Below, piece by piece: positions 52,682 to 60,747 of a stretch of DNA of 64,000 bases (position 1 is its first letter; every line of letters starts with the position of its first letter). The stretch covers positions 17,790 to 81,789 of the forward strand of contig NZ_FRCM01000015.1 in NCBI RefSeq assembly GCF_900142915.1, written 5' to 3'. Position numbers and translations under genes: made by a program. This DNA is from Mucilaginibacter sp. OK098. Lineage in GTDB: Bacteria; Bacteroidota; Bacteroidia; Sphingobacteriales; Sphingobacteriaceae. A model generated the notes under the pieces. It saw only the letters and a list, made by a program, of their open reading frames with translations, searched no databases and was not told the DNA's origin.

Positions 52682-53821
52682 ATGAGATCATTAAAACTAA
52701 TAGTTTTATTAACCGGTTTTTGCTTTGCCTGCAAGCAAAAACCGGTTGCTGTTACCGGCAATTATACTGCATTGCCCGAAGCAATTAGCAGTAAAAAGAA
52801 GCTTTGCTGTGAATCAAATATCCCTGCCCGTTTTGCTTCGGTTAAACTCAATGTGCCTGCAGCTATTGAGGCAGGTGCTATTAGTGAATTGCATCCGGGT
52901 ATGGTTTTGATAAAACCAGGTACTTTTGTAATGGGTGGCAATAATAGCCAGGCCGAAGAAGATGAATATCCGCGACATAAAGTAACTGTAAAAGGCTTTT
53001 GGATGGATACAACAGAGGTAACAAATGCGCAGTTCAGCAGCTTTGTAAAAGCTACCGGGTATGTCACTACAGCTGAACGAAAACCTGACTGGAACGAGAT
53101 GAAGAAACAGCTGCCGCCGGGAACACCTAAGCCTGACGACAGTTTATTAGTGGCGGCTTCACTTGTGTTTACTCCGCCGAATCATGCAGTAGGGTTAAAT
53201 GATTACAGCCAATGGTGGGCCTGGAAAAAAGGGGCCGACTGGAAACATCCGCATGGACAGGGCAGCAGTATTAAAGGGAAAGCAAATTACCCGGTTGTGC
53301 ATATTTCATGGTACGACGCGGCTGCGTACTGCAAATGGGCGGGCAAGCGCCTGCCCACAGAATCAGAGTGGGAATGGGCGGCCCGGGGCGGCTTACAGGA
53401 TAAGGCTTATCCCTGGGGGAATGAACTGGTTGACGAGGGTAAGGTTAAAGCAAATACCTGGCAGGGGCGCTTTCCTGACCGGAATACTTTAAAGGATAAA
53501 TTTTACGGTCTGGCTCCGGTTGCTTCATTTGCTGCTAACGGGTATGGATTGTATGATATGGCCGGGAATGTATGGGAGTGGTGTGCCGATTATTATAACA
53601 ATAAATATTATAGCACACTTACCAAGGGCTCGGTTAATCCAAAGGGGCCCGCAAATAGTTTTGATCCGGATGAACCTTATGCTAAAAAACGCGTAATAAG
53701 GGGAGGCTCTTTTTTGTGCAATGAGAGTTATTGTACAGGCTACAGGGTATCGCGGAGGATGAAAAGTACAGAAGACAGCGGGATGGAACACCTGGGTTTT
53801 AGATGTGTAAAGGATTTATAA
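52682..53821 (+). CDS. Formylglycine-generating enzyme (SUMF1 family), lipoprotein
   Basis: I prefer the ATG at 52682 (379 residues), 16 bases after the sulfatase stop, over the TTG at 52649. The N-terminus is a lipoprotein signal (MRSLKLIVLLTGFCFAC). FGE pattern: MVLIKPGTFVMGGN, FWMDTTEVTNAQFSSFV, VVHISWYDAAAYCKWAGKRL, PTESEWEWAARGG, DMAGNVWEW, RVIRGGSFLC with active-site Cys346 and Cys351 (LCNESYC spacing as in known FGEs). It should oxidise the Cys108 of the neighbouring sulfatase in the periplasm or at the membrane. Its secretion signal is unusual compared with cytosolic bacterial FGEs but common in Bacteroidota relatives. Confidence 0.9.
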   Translation: MRSLKLIVLLTGFCFACKQKPVAVTGNYTALPEAISSKKKLCCESNIPARFASVKLNVPAAIEAGAISELHPGMVLIKPGTFVMGGNNSQAEEDEYPRHKVTVKGFWMDTTEVTNAQFSSFVKATGYVTTAERKPDWNEMKKQLPPGTPKPDDSLLVAASLVFTPPNHAVGLNDYSQWWAWKKGADWKHPHGQGSSIKGKANYPVVHISWYDAAAYCKWAGKRLPTESEWEWAARGGLQDKAYPWGNELVDEGKVKANTWQGRFPDRNTLKDKFYGLAPVASFAANGYGLYDMAGNVWEWCADYYNNKYYSTLTKGSVNPKGPANSFDPDEPYAKKRVIRGGSFLCNESYCTGYRVSRRMKSTEDSGMEHLGFRCVKDL

Positions 53822-53869
53822 AAGTACTGTATATTATCAGCATAAAAATAATTAACTGTTAACTGACCG

Positions 53870-53904
53870 GGCCCTGCAGCAATTTTGCTTCAGGGCCTTT
53901 TTTT
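53870..53904 (+). terminator. Rho-independent terminator of the sulfatase operon
   Basis: GGCCCTG (53870-53876) pairs with CAGGGCC (53891-53897), inner GCA/TGC pairs extend the stem, followed by seven T. Confidence 0.9.
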
Positions 53905-54030
53905 GACTAGTGATTTTAAGATGATTTAGGGATTGAGCTGATTTTTGATCGCTGATGTGTGCTGATTTGAGGATTACGCTGATTTTTGACTGCTGATTTT
54001 AAGATGATTTGAGGATTACGTTGATTTTTT
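53905..54030 (+). repeat. Tandem GCTGATTTTAAGATGATTT repeats
   Basis: Two copies of TGATTTTAAGATGATTT(A/G)GGGATT-like units plus shorter GCTGATTTTTGA pieces, in the same relation to a terminator as the single copy at 43791. The stretch up to the trehalase start (54159) shows no gene. Confidence 0.75.
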
Positions 54031-54158
54031 AGGCTGGTGAAGGGCATATTTGATTACTCTTGTGTCAATGAAGGGTCTTTAAAATGATTTGAATATATTT
54101 GAGAACCAATAAAAACCTGCCTGACAGCGTTTTTGCTATCGGATTATTACCTGCGACT

Positions 54159-55736
54159 ATGAAAAAATTACGGTTAACCCTGCTGCTGCTGCTGTTTATT
54201 ATTGTATCGGCTTTTGGTCAGATTAAATCTCCGAGGCAGTGGTTTCCGGGGTTGTTTGAGGCCGTGCAGCTGTCGGATGTGTACCCGGATAATAAAACTT
54301 TTGTTGATGCTACTCCTATGCGTGACCCGGCGCTTATTATGAAGGATTATAACGACCGGAAAGATAAACCGGGCTTTGATTTGAAACAGTTTGTAAATGA
54401 AAACTTTACTTCGCCTATTGTTCCTAACAGTGGTTTTAAAACGGATGTTTCAGCCGGCATCCGCAAGCATATTGATACCTTATGGCAAGTGCTTTACCGG
54501 CATCATGGCAAGGTAAGCGCCTATTCGTCATTGATCCCTTTGCCTAATGATTTTATTGTTCCCGGTGGGCGTTTCCGGGAGATCTATTACTGGGATTCGT
54601 ACTTCACCATGCTTGGGCTGCAGCAAAGCCATCAAACGGTTATTATGCAAAATATGGTTGATAATTTTGCCTATCTCATCAATAAATTCGGCTTTATACC
54701 AAACGGAAACCGCAGCTATTATTTAACCCGGTCTCAACCGCCATTTTTTTCAATGATGGTCGATCTGCTTGCGAAGGATAAGGGCGAACAGTTAAGGGTA
54801 AAATACCAGCCGGAGCTTTTAAAAGAATATGCGTTTTGGATGGAGGGAGCCAAGCAATTAAAATCGGGGGAAGCACATCGCATGGTTGTGCGGATGCCGG
54901 GTGGTGAAGTGCTGAACCGTTACTGGGATGATTCTGATAAACCCCGTGAGGAATCATATAAACAGGATGTAACGGCAGCCCGGCTATCTAAACAAAAACC
55001 GGAAGATTTTTATCGCAATATAAGGGCCGCTGCCGAGTCGGGCTGGGATTTTAGTACCCGTTGGTTTGATGAAAGCGGCAAGCTGGCAAGCATTCAAACT
55101 ACCAATATTATTCCTGTTGATTTAAATTGTTTACTATATCACCTGGAGCTTTCCATTGCACGGACCTACCAAACGCAAGGAAATGAAAAGATGTACACCT
55201 TGTATTTAAACAAAGCCACGGCACGGAAAAAGGCGATATTAAAATATTGCTGGAACGCTGGCAAAGGCTGGTTTATGGATTATAACTGGAAATTGAAGCA
55301 TCAGTCAACACAGCAAACGCTGGCCGGAACGTTCCCACTGGAATTTAAGATTGCTGATAGCAGGCAGGCGGCAAAAATCGCCGCAGGCTTAAAAACTAAA
55401 TTCTTTCATCCGGGCGGTTTGGTTACTACTTTTAACAGATCGGGCCAGCAATGGGATAGCCCGAATGCCTGGGCGCCGCTGCAATATATGGCAATTGATG
55501 GCTTAAATAATTATAACAAAACCACCCTTGCAGCCAGTTTTGCATCGTCATGGATCAATACTAACCTTAATATATTTAACAGCACCGGTAAACTGATGGA
55601 GAAATATAATGTGGTTGATACAGCTGCCAAAGCAGGCGGCGGCGAATACCCGCTGCAAGATGGCTTTGGCTGGACAAACGGGGTATTGTTAAACCTGATG
55701 GATAAGTATAAGCCTGGTGGAAAGCCTGCGCAATAG
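54159..55736 (+). CDS. treA: Periplasmic trehalase, glycoside hydrolase family 37
   Basis: I use the ATG at 54159 (525 residues); the frame is open to a TTG at 54099, but the signal peptide MKKLRLTLLLLLFIIVSAFG starts here. Both trehalase signatures are present: PGGRFREIYYWDSYF and QWDSPNAWAPLQY, as well as the Gly-rich GGGEYPLQDGFGWTNGV near the C-terminus and LFEAVQLSDVYPDNKTFVD at the start. It hydrolyses alpha,alpha-trehalose to two glucose in the periplasm, for carbon use or osmolyte recovery. Probably monocistronic. Confidence 0.93.
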   Translation: MKKLRLTLLLLLFIIVSAFGQIKSPRQWFPGLFEAVQLSDVYPDNKTFVDATPMRDPALIMKDYNDRKDKPGFDLKQFVNENFTSPIVPNSGFKTDVSAGIRKHIDTLWQVLYRHHGKVSAYSSLIPLPNDFIVPGGRFREIYYWDSYFTMLGLQQSHQTVIMQNMVDNFAYLINKFGFIPNGNRSYYLTRSQPPFFSMMVDLLAKDKGEQLRVKYQPELLKEYAFWMEGAKQLKSGEAHRMVVRMPGGEVLNRYWDDSDKPREESYKQDVTAARLSKQKPEDFYRNIRAAAESGWDFSTRWFDESGKLASIQTTNIIPVDLNCLLYHLELSIARTYQTQGNEKMYTLYLNKATARKKAILKYCWNAGKGWFMDYNWKLKHQSTQQTLAGTFPLEFKIADSRQAAKIAAGLKTKFFHPGGLVTTFNRSGQQWDSPNAWAPLQYMAIDGLNNYNKTTLAASFASSWINTNLNIFNSTGKLMEKYNVVDTAAKAGGGEYPLQDGFGWTNGVLLNLMDKYKPGGKPAQ

Positions 55737-55851
55737 GTACATGGGGTTTGGCTTCTGAGTTCCGTTAACTTTGTGCATCTCCATTCCCTGTATGGTTGCA
55801 GGAAACCGGGGATGAACAAAGTATTATATTTTAGCTATAGTTTATCAAATG

Positions 55852-56526
55852 TTATAAAAACTGAAAACCAGTAGAAAATCCCAGCACCCTGTTTTTAATG
55901 GTGTTGGCATTCGCCGATTTATAAATATTAGTTAATCCGTATTCATAATTAATACTGAATAATAAGCCATTTTTTAGCTGAATACCGGCCAATGCATTCA
56001 CACCAAAATCCGATCGTTTATATCCATTATCGCCGCCAAACACAATATTATTGTTCTGGCTATCGGTAAAATTGCCCTGCCCCGGATAAATACTGATAGT
56101 GTTGCCTTTAACATTACCTGATAAAGCATAACCATAATAGGGGCCGCCCCCAAAGAATATTTTACCCGGTTTTATCGCAATGTTATATAAAATATTTACC
56201 GGCAACTGCAGGTAATTAAGCCTAACCCTGCCGCTTGCATTAAACGAACCAGAAGGGCCGCCCTGAGGGGTTGGAACAATAATTGATGTTTTGCTGTTAA
56301 ATCCCTTTTGGGTAAAATACAAGCCGGGCTGTAAAGAAATTTTTCCAAATTCAAACTCAGCAAATGCACCTGCGTTAAGTCCCGAAAGATTTGAAATGTC
56401 AGAAGATGTTTTACCAACATCGGCAGTTGATTCATTTAAGCCCGCCTTTGCTCCAAATTTTACAGATTGGGCAAATATTGGCAGCGAGAGTGCCAATACA
56501 AAAAGCATTAAAAATATTTTTTTCAT
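55852..56526 (-). CDS. Outer-membrane beta-barrel protein (porin family, PorT-like)
   Basis: 224 residues: signal peptide (MKKIFLMLFVLALSLPIFAQ), then strands SVKFGAKAGLNESTADVG, FAEFEFGKISLQPGLYF, LNYLQLPVNILYNI, FFGGGPYYGYALSG, DFGVNALAGIQLKNGLLFSI and a last strand VLGFSTGFQFL. This is the outer membrane beta-barrel (PorT/DUF-type) family. Convergent with the trehalase gene. Role unknown. Confidence 0.8.
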   Translation of the reverse strand: MKKIFLMLFVLALSLPIFAQSVKFGAKAGLNESTADVGKTSSDISNLSGLNAGAFAEFEFGKISLQPGLYFTQKGFNSKTSIIVPTPQGGPSGSFNASGRVRLNYLQLPVNILYNIAIKPGKIFFGGGPYYGYALSGNVKGNTISIYPGQGNFTDSQNNNIVFGGDNGYKRSDFGVNALAGIQLKNGLLFSINYEYGLTNIYKSANANTIKNRVLGFSTGFQFL

Positions 56527-56668
56527 GATATGATTTGTTTAGCAATATAACTCACTGGCAATAAGAATATTGCTAGTATTTTTAAATCACAAAGGTATAA
56601 CTATGCAATTAGTTGTAAATCAAGTATGATTTTATTTTCAATAATTACTGAAAGTTTAAAAATAGTAT

Positions 56669-56719
56669 TATATTTGTGATGTGCAATCGCAATGCACGTA
56701 TCAGCTTGAAACGCTGATA
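56669..56719 (+). promoter_or_regulatory. Candidate promoter and leader hairpin of the DCC gene
   Basis: TATATTTG at 56669-56676 matches the TAnnTTTG -7 consensus. Further down, TATCAGC and GCTGATA (56699-56705 and 56713-56719) form a 7-bp hairpin followed by TATTTTT, in the probable 5' leader. No clear -33 box. Confidence 0.4.
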
Positions 56720-56755
56720 TATTTTTAAACACATATTTCATTAATTACTGAAAAT

Positions 56756-57580
56756 ATGAAAACGTTAGAAAATCACATGGTACTGTTTGATGGCGAATGC
56801 CCCATGTGTAAAATGTATACCCAGGCCTTTGTAAAAACCGGAATGCTGGATGCTAACGGCAGGGAGGCCTATCAAAACGGGATGGATAATGTTTGTCCGC
56901 TGATTGACAGGCAAAGGGCCGTAAATGAAATTGCCTTGGTCAATTTAGAAAATGGTGAAGTAACCTATGGCGTAGCAAGCCTCTTTAAAATTATTGGCAA
57001 TGCCTGCCCTGTATTTAAGCCACTGTTTGCTTTTAAGCCATTTATTTGGTTAATGAGCAAGCTTTATGCATTTATATCATATAACCGCAGGGTTATTATC
57101 CCAGCCGGGCAACAGGGCAACGGATTTGCTTACCAGCCCATATTTAAAAAACATTACCGCATAGCTTATTTGTTGTTCACCTGGTTTTGTACCGGCTATA
57201 TTCTTACGGCATATGCGCATTTGCTAAGCCCTATAGTACCTTTGGGCAATGCGTACCGCGAGTACCTGATCTGCGGGGGACAGATCATTTTCCAGGGCCT
57301 TATTATCGGCACTTTTGCAAAGGATAAACGCTGGAACTATCTGGGCAATATGATGACTATCTCTTTCGTCGGAAGCCTATTGCTTTTGGTGCTGCTGGCA
57401 ATAAGCAAATGGTTTTATATCCAACCTTTGTTTTTTATCCTATATTTCATGGCGGTTGCCGGGTTGATGTTTTTAGAACATATCCGGCGAACCAAATTAA
57501 TGCAGCTGGGCTGGACAATGACGATAACATGGGCTTTGTATAGGGTGATGCTGCTGGGTGTGATCTTTTTATTTAATTAA
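56756..57580 (+). CDS. DCC-family thiol-disulfide oxidoreductase with membrane C-terminal part
   Basis: 274 residues. The N-terminal domain begins VLFDGECPMCKMYTQ with the CxxC pair Cys15/Cys18 after the DG of the DCC motif, as in YuxK/DUF393. From about residue 135 four or five hydrophobic helices follow (IAYLLFTWFCTGYILTAYAH, IIFQGLIIGTFA, SFVGSLLLLVLLAIS, PLFFILYFMAVAGLMFLE), so it is a fusion with a membrane domain. Thiol exchange or an unknown transferase role is suggested by the family only. The epimerase gene follows after 38 bases; the pair is commonly found together in Bacteroidota. Confidence 0.78.
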   Translation: MKTLENHMVLFDGECPMCKMYTQAFVKTGMLDANGREAYQNGMDNVCPLIDRQRAVNEIALVNLENGEVTYGVASLFKIIGNACPVFKPLFAFKPFIWLMSKLYAFISYNRRVIIPAGQQGNGFAYQPIFKKHYRIAYLLFTWFCTGYILTAYAHLLSPIVPLGNAYREYLICGGQIIFQGLIIGTFAKDKRWNYLGNMMTISFVGSLLLLVLLAISKWFYIQPLFFILYFMAVAGLMFLEHIRRTKLMQLGWTMTITWALYRVMLLGVIFLFN

Positions 57581-57618
57581 AACCCAATCTAATTTAACCA
57601 ACCCAATCAATTAAAAAA

Positions 57619-58536
57619 ATGAAATACAAAAAGATAGTCCTTGCCGGTGGTAATGGTTACCTCGGTAATGTTTTGGCCAATTATTATAAAGATAGAACGG
57701 AAGAGGTGGTGATATTAAGCCGCCATGAAAAACAGGAAGAAGAAAATATCCGGACCGTTACCTGGGACGGCAAAACCCGCGGCAAATGGACCACCGAACT
57801 GGTGAATGCCGACATGTTGGTAAACCTTTGCGGCAAAAATGTAAACTGCCGCTATACCGAAAAAAACAAAGCGGAGATCTTTGCTTCAAGATTGCAGCCA
57901 ACGGAGCTGCTGGGTGAGGTGATCCGGGATCTTTTTGAGCCGCCAAAGCTCTGGATCAATATAACTTCTGCAACTATTTATCGCCATGCGGAGGATCGCC
58001 CGCAGGACGAAGAAACGGGCGAAATTGGGACTGGGTTTTCTGTTGATGTTTGTAACCGGTGGGAAGCGGCTTTTAATAAATATGAAACACCAAAAACGCG
58101 GAAGGTAGCTTTGCGGATGGGGATTGTGCTTGGCCGTGAAGACGGCGTTTTTCCGCGGCTGCTTAACCTGGTAAAGCTGGGTATGGGTGGCATGCAGGGC
58201 AATGGGGAGCAATACGTTTCATGGGTGCACGAGCATGATGCCGCCCGCACAACGGAATGGCTGCTGGATCACCCGTATCTGGAAGGTGTGTTTAATTGTA
58301 CCGCACCTAACCCGGTAAAAAATGCAGCGCTGATGCACATCATCCGCAAAGCCTTTGGAATGCCTTTTGGCTTGCCAGCTCCCAAATGGCTACTGGAAAT
58401 GGGTTCTGTAGTTATCGGTACCGAAAGCGAGCTGATATTAAAAAGCCGTTGGGTTTTGCCAAAGCGATTACTGGATAGCGGGTTTGAGTTTGAATATGGA
58501 GATGCGAAGGGGGCGGTGAGGGAGATCTTGGCATGA
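57619..58536 (+). CDS. TIGR01777-family epimerase (SDR39U1/YfcH-like)
   Basis: 305 residues. Rossmann start VLAGGNGYLGNVLANYY, substrate-domain motifs NLCGKNVNCRYTEKNKAEIF and RMGIVLGREDGVFPRL, then WVHEHDAARTTEWLL and GVFNCTAPNPVKNAAL, which are the family hallmarks. C-terminal DUF1731-like part ends EYGDAKGAVREIL. Its substrate is unknown, NAD(P)-dependent epimerase or dehydrogenase activity is inferred from the family. In an apparent two-gene operon with the DCC protein. Confidence 0.87.
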   Translation: MKYKKIVLAGGNGYLGNVLANYYKDRTEEVVILSRHEKQEEENIRTVTWDGKTRGKWTTELVNADMLVNLCGKNVNCRYTEKNKAEIFASRLQPTELLGEVIRDLFEPPKLWINITSATIYRHAEDRPQDEETGEIGTGFSVDVCNRWEAAFNKYETPKTRKVALRMGIVLGREDGVFPRLLNLVKLGMGGMQGNGEQYVSWVHEHDAARTTEWLLDHPYLEGVFNCTAPNPVKNAALMHIIRKAFGMPFGLPAPKWLLEMGSVVIGTESELILKSRWVLPKRLLDSGFEFEYGDAKGAVREILA

Positions 58537-58605
58537 ATTAAGCCGCTTACATACCTGGCACGCGGCGCAGATTCCCTTTCAGGAGAACCTGCGGGGACAG
58601 AAAAA

Positions 58606-58725
58606 CATGTCATTGCGAGCGCAGCGCGGCAATCGCACGCTGTACACAACCGCCGGTGCAAGATCTACACTTTTCTGTTCGCTCTGTATAGTTCGCGATT
58701 GCCACGCTGCGCTCGCAATGACATG
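58606..58725. repeat. 120-bp inverted-repeat element (CATTGCGAGCGCAGCG family)
   Basis: CATGTCATTGCGAGCGCAGC at 58606 and GCTGCGCTCGCAATGACATG ending at 58725 are exact inverted ends, extending inward with GGCAATCGC/GCGATTGCC (one mismatch). A ~50-base unrelated core separates the arms. This sequence is a common intergenic palindrome in Bacteroidota. Confidence 0.88.
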
Positions 58726-58805
58726 GGGAAATACTTGTCATTTCAGTGTTAGAAGATCGCCATTGTGTCTGGAAAGTGAATCCTTTTTGATTAATTTTAT
58801 CATCT

Positions 58806-59672
58806 ATGAAAAAACTAAAACAGATCATCACCCAAACAAAAGAAATTGCTGCGGCCAACTCAGCCGGATTTAATGATTTGGTTTGGCAACTGATCTGTTA
58901 CTCACCCAAAATGCAGGTGCGTTTGCAGCAGGAACAGTTGCTGAATGAAGCTGAGCATTTCAGTTTAAAAGTAAACGATGATTACTTCGCCAAAAAACAA
59001 CTAACCTTTAACGGTTTTAAATGGGGCAACGGTAAACATAAAATACTCATCACCCATGGCTGGGGTTCAAAAGCGGCAGACTTTGGCGATATAATTACAG
59101 CGCTAAGAGAAATAGGAGACGTAGAGATAATTGCCTTTGATGCGCCTGGTAACGGAAGCTCGGAAGCTGAGTTATCAAACCTGTTATTGTTTATACTGGC
59201 TGCTGAAGCTATCATAAAAGCATATGGAAAGCCGGATGTTTTGATCGGTCATTCGCTGGGGGCTATGGCCAATGTGATGGCGATTAAGGAAACGGAAATT
59301 GCGCCATCATTGCTGGTAAGCCTCACCCCGCTTGTGCGCCTGAAAGAAAATTTTGAAGCAAGTATGAATGCCGCCGGTGTTCAACAGCCGGCGCAGGATG
59401 AATTTTTAGAAAGCTTTGAGGTGTTGTTTGGTTACCCTGCTTCGTACTATAATTTAAACCGGCAATATTTATTTGATATAGAGCCAAACCATTGGCTGGC
59501 CTATGATAATGCCGACCTTGTTGCTCCCTACCCTTACCTACAGGAGTTTTTAAACGCTCATCCATCTGTTAATGCCAGGCATTATGAAGGCACGGGGCAG
59601 GAACGCATCCTGAAATCACCGGAAATGATTGTTGATTTGGTTAAAGAGGTGAAGATTGCGTTGGAAAAGTAA
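58806..59672 (+). CDS. Alpha/beta hydrolase
   Basis: 288 residues without a signal peptide. Oxyanion-loop region LITHGWGSKAADFGDII, nucleophile elbow GHSLGAMANVMA (catalytic Ser), FDAPGNGSSE before it, and a C-terminal His in RHYEGTGQERIL as candidate catalytic His. Catalytic Asp not certain. The first 60 residues (ANSAGFNDLVWQLICYSP) are a helical N-extension. Esterase, lipase or thioesterase-type activity, substrate unknown. It is preceded by the 120-bp repeat and probably stands alone. Confidence 0.85.
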   Translation: MKKLKQIITQTKEIAAANSAGFNDLVWQLICYSPKMQVRLQQEQLLNEAEHFSLKVNDDYFAKKQLTFNGFKWGNGKHKILITHGWGSKAADFGDIITALREIGDVEIIAFDAPGNGSSEAELSNLLLFILAAEAIIKAYGKPDVLIGHSLGAMANVMAIKETEIAPSLLVSLTPLVRLKENFEASMNAAGVQQPAQDEFLESFEVLFGYPASYYNLNRQYLFDIEPNHWLAYDNADLVAPYPYLQEFLNAHPSVNARHYEGTGQERILKSPEMIVDLVKEVKIALEK

Positions 59673-59738
59673 GTATTTTAAAACTTAACCCGCTGTGAAC
59701 TTTGCTTTAAAATTTTTAACACGGAGAGACAAAGACGG

Positions 59739-59802
59739 CAAAGCGTTCCACTTTTGCACACGAACACCCGGAACGCTGTGAAACACGCTCATTATCAGTG
59801 GT
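59739..59802. repeat. GCGTTCC/GGAACGC hairpin repeat, copy 1
   Basis: AAGCGTTCCACTTTTGCACA, then GAACACCCGGAACGCTGTGA, AACACGCTCATTATCAG: a GCGTTCC ... GGAACGC stem followed by GTGAAAC and ATTATCAG. Longer copies at 60272-60426, 62789-62903 and 63738-64000. Confidence 0.8.
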
Positions 59803-59959
59803 TCTAATTTTTATCAAAATGGAAGTATCTGATAATCAGCAGATACAAAATTGAAGGTTTTGAATATTCAGCTGTAATTTATTTATAATCAATGTATTCC
59901 GGTTTTTTAGTTGACTAAAATTGACGGGTTTTCTGCCCTTGTTTGTGTTGTCACTAAGA

Positions 59960-60267
59960 GTGTTCGAAAGATTCATTGGCCCTTACAGTAAGAGCCTTCG
60001 GCTCGATCCATCTTGTAACAACGGGTTTCAACCCGTTGAGGACTCATATCACACATACGGAGTGCCGTCGGCACGGTGCATATCGATGTTAGGAAGCATT
60101 TACCATTTTGCATGAATTTATATGGGCCGAACCTATGGTTCTTTTTTATCTGCTTTTTATGGCCAACGGATTAAAATCCGTTGTTACAATATAGGCCGAG
60201 ACTACGTCTCTGGTAATTTTTTAGCGTTGTGGCAATGAAAATGAAGGGTTATAAATCTTTCGAACAC
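59960..60267. repeat. 308-bp composite hairpin element with perfect 14-bp terminal inverted repeats
   Basis: GTGTTCGAAAGATT (59960-59973) and AATCTTTCGAACAC (60254-60267) are exact inverted ends. Inside is a row of stem-loops: GAGCCTTCGGCTC, AACGGGTTTCAACCCGTT, GTGCCGTCGGCAC, GAACCTATGGTTC, AACGGATTAAAATCCGTT and GAGACTACGTCTC. Several of these modules also build the element at 41055-41191. No open frame in it looks coding. The surrounding 59673-60747 interval holds no gene. Confidence 0.85.
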
Positions 60268-60271
60268 CTGT

Positions 60272-60426
60272 GGTGTTGTCAGCAACAACCAACGATGTTT
60301 GTGTTTTGCAGGATGCCGCATGGTTGTCAGCGGCTTTTTGAACATCATGCAGATTATCGCAAGCGTTCCATTTTTACACACGGAACACCCGGAACGCAGT
60401 GAAACATGTTGATTATCAGTTGTTTC
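60272..60426. repeat. GCGTTCC/GGAACGC hairpin repeat, long copy 2
   Basis: GGTGTTGTCAGCAACAACC, GTTTGTGTTTTGCAGGATGC, then CGCATGGTTGTCAGCGGC, ATGCAGATTATCGCAAGCGTTCCATTT, CGGAACACCCGGAACGCAGT and ATTATCAG. This order of words repeats, with small changes, at 62789 and 63738. Confidence 0.8.
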
Positions 60427-60747
60427 TCAATTTTATCAATGGGTGAATTGGTTTAAATTGCTGATAATCAATGTGTTTCAGTTTTTGAGTTTGCCAAAAT
60501 TTGATGATTTTTCTGTCATAGTTGGTGTTGCGGCCAACATAGGCATCAAATTAGCCAGACTATGCCGCTGCCTCGGGGCTTGTGAATCGTCCATAGAATG
60601 CAAAAAGATGCGCTTAAACCAAACGGGGGCTATTTTTAACGTATTGCATATTTTAAGTTGAACAAACTTTTACCGTAAAAATTATTTCGGAAAAAGTTGC
60701 AACTGGCAAACAAAAGCTTAGCTTTGAGTAATCCTAACTCTTATAAC

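Noticed and set aside
59960..60267. Complete insertion sequence
   Set aside because: Terminal inverted repeats are perfect, but there is no transposase frame inside; at most a non-autonomous element.
60443..60661. 72-codon frame in the repeat-rich gap before the cytochrome-like gene
   Set aside because: Starts close to repeat words and has no homology-like pattern; likely chance.
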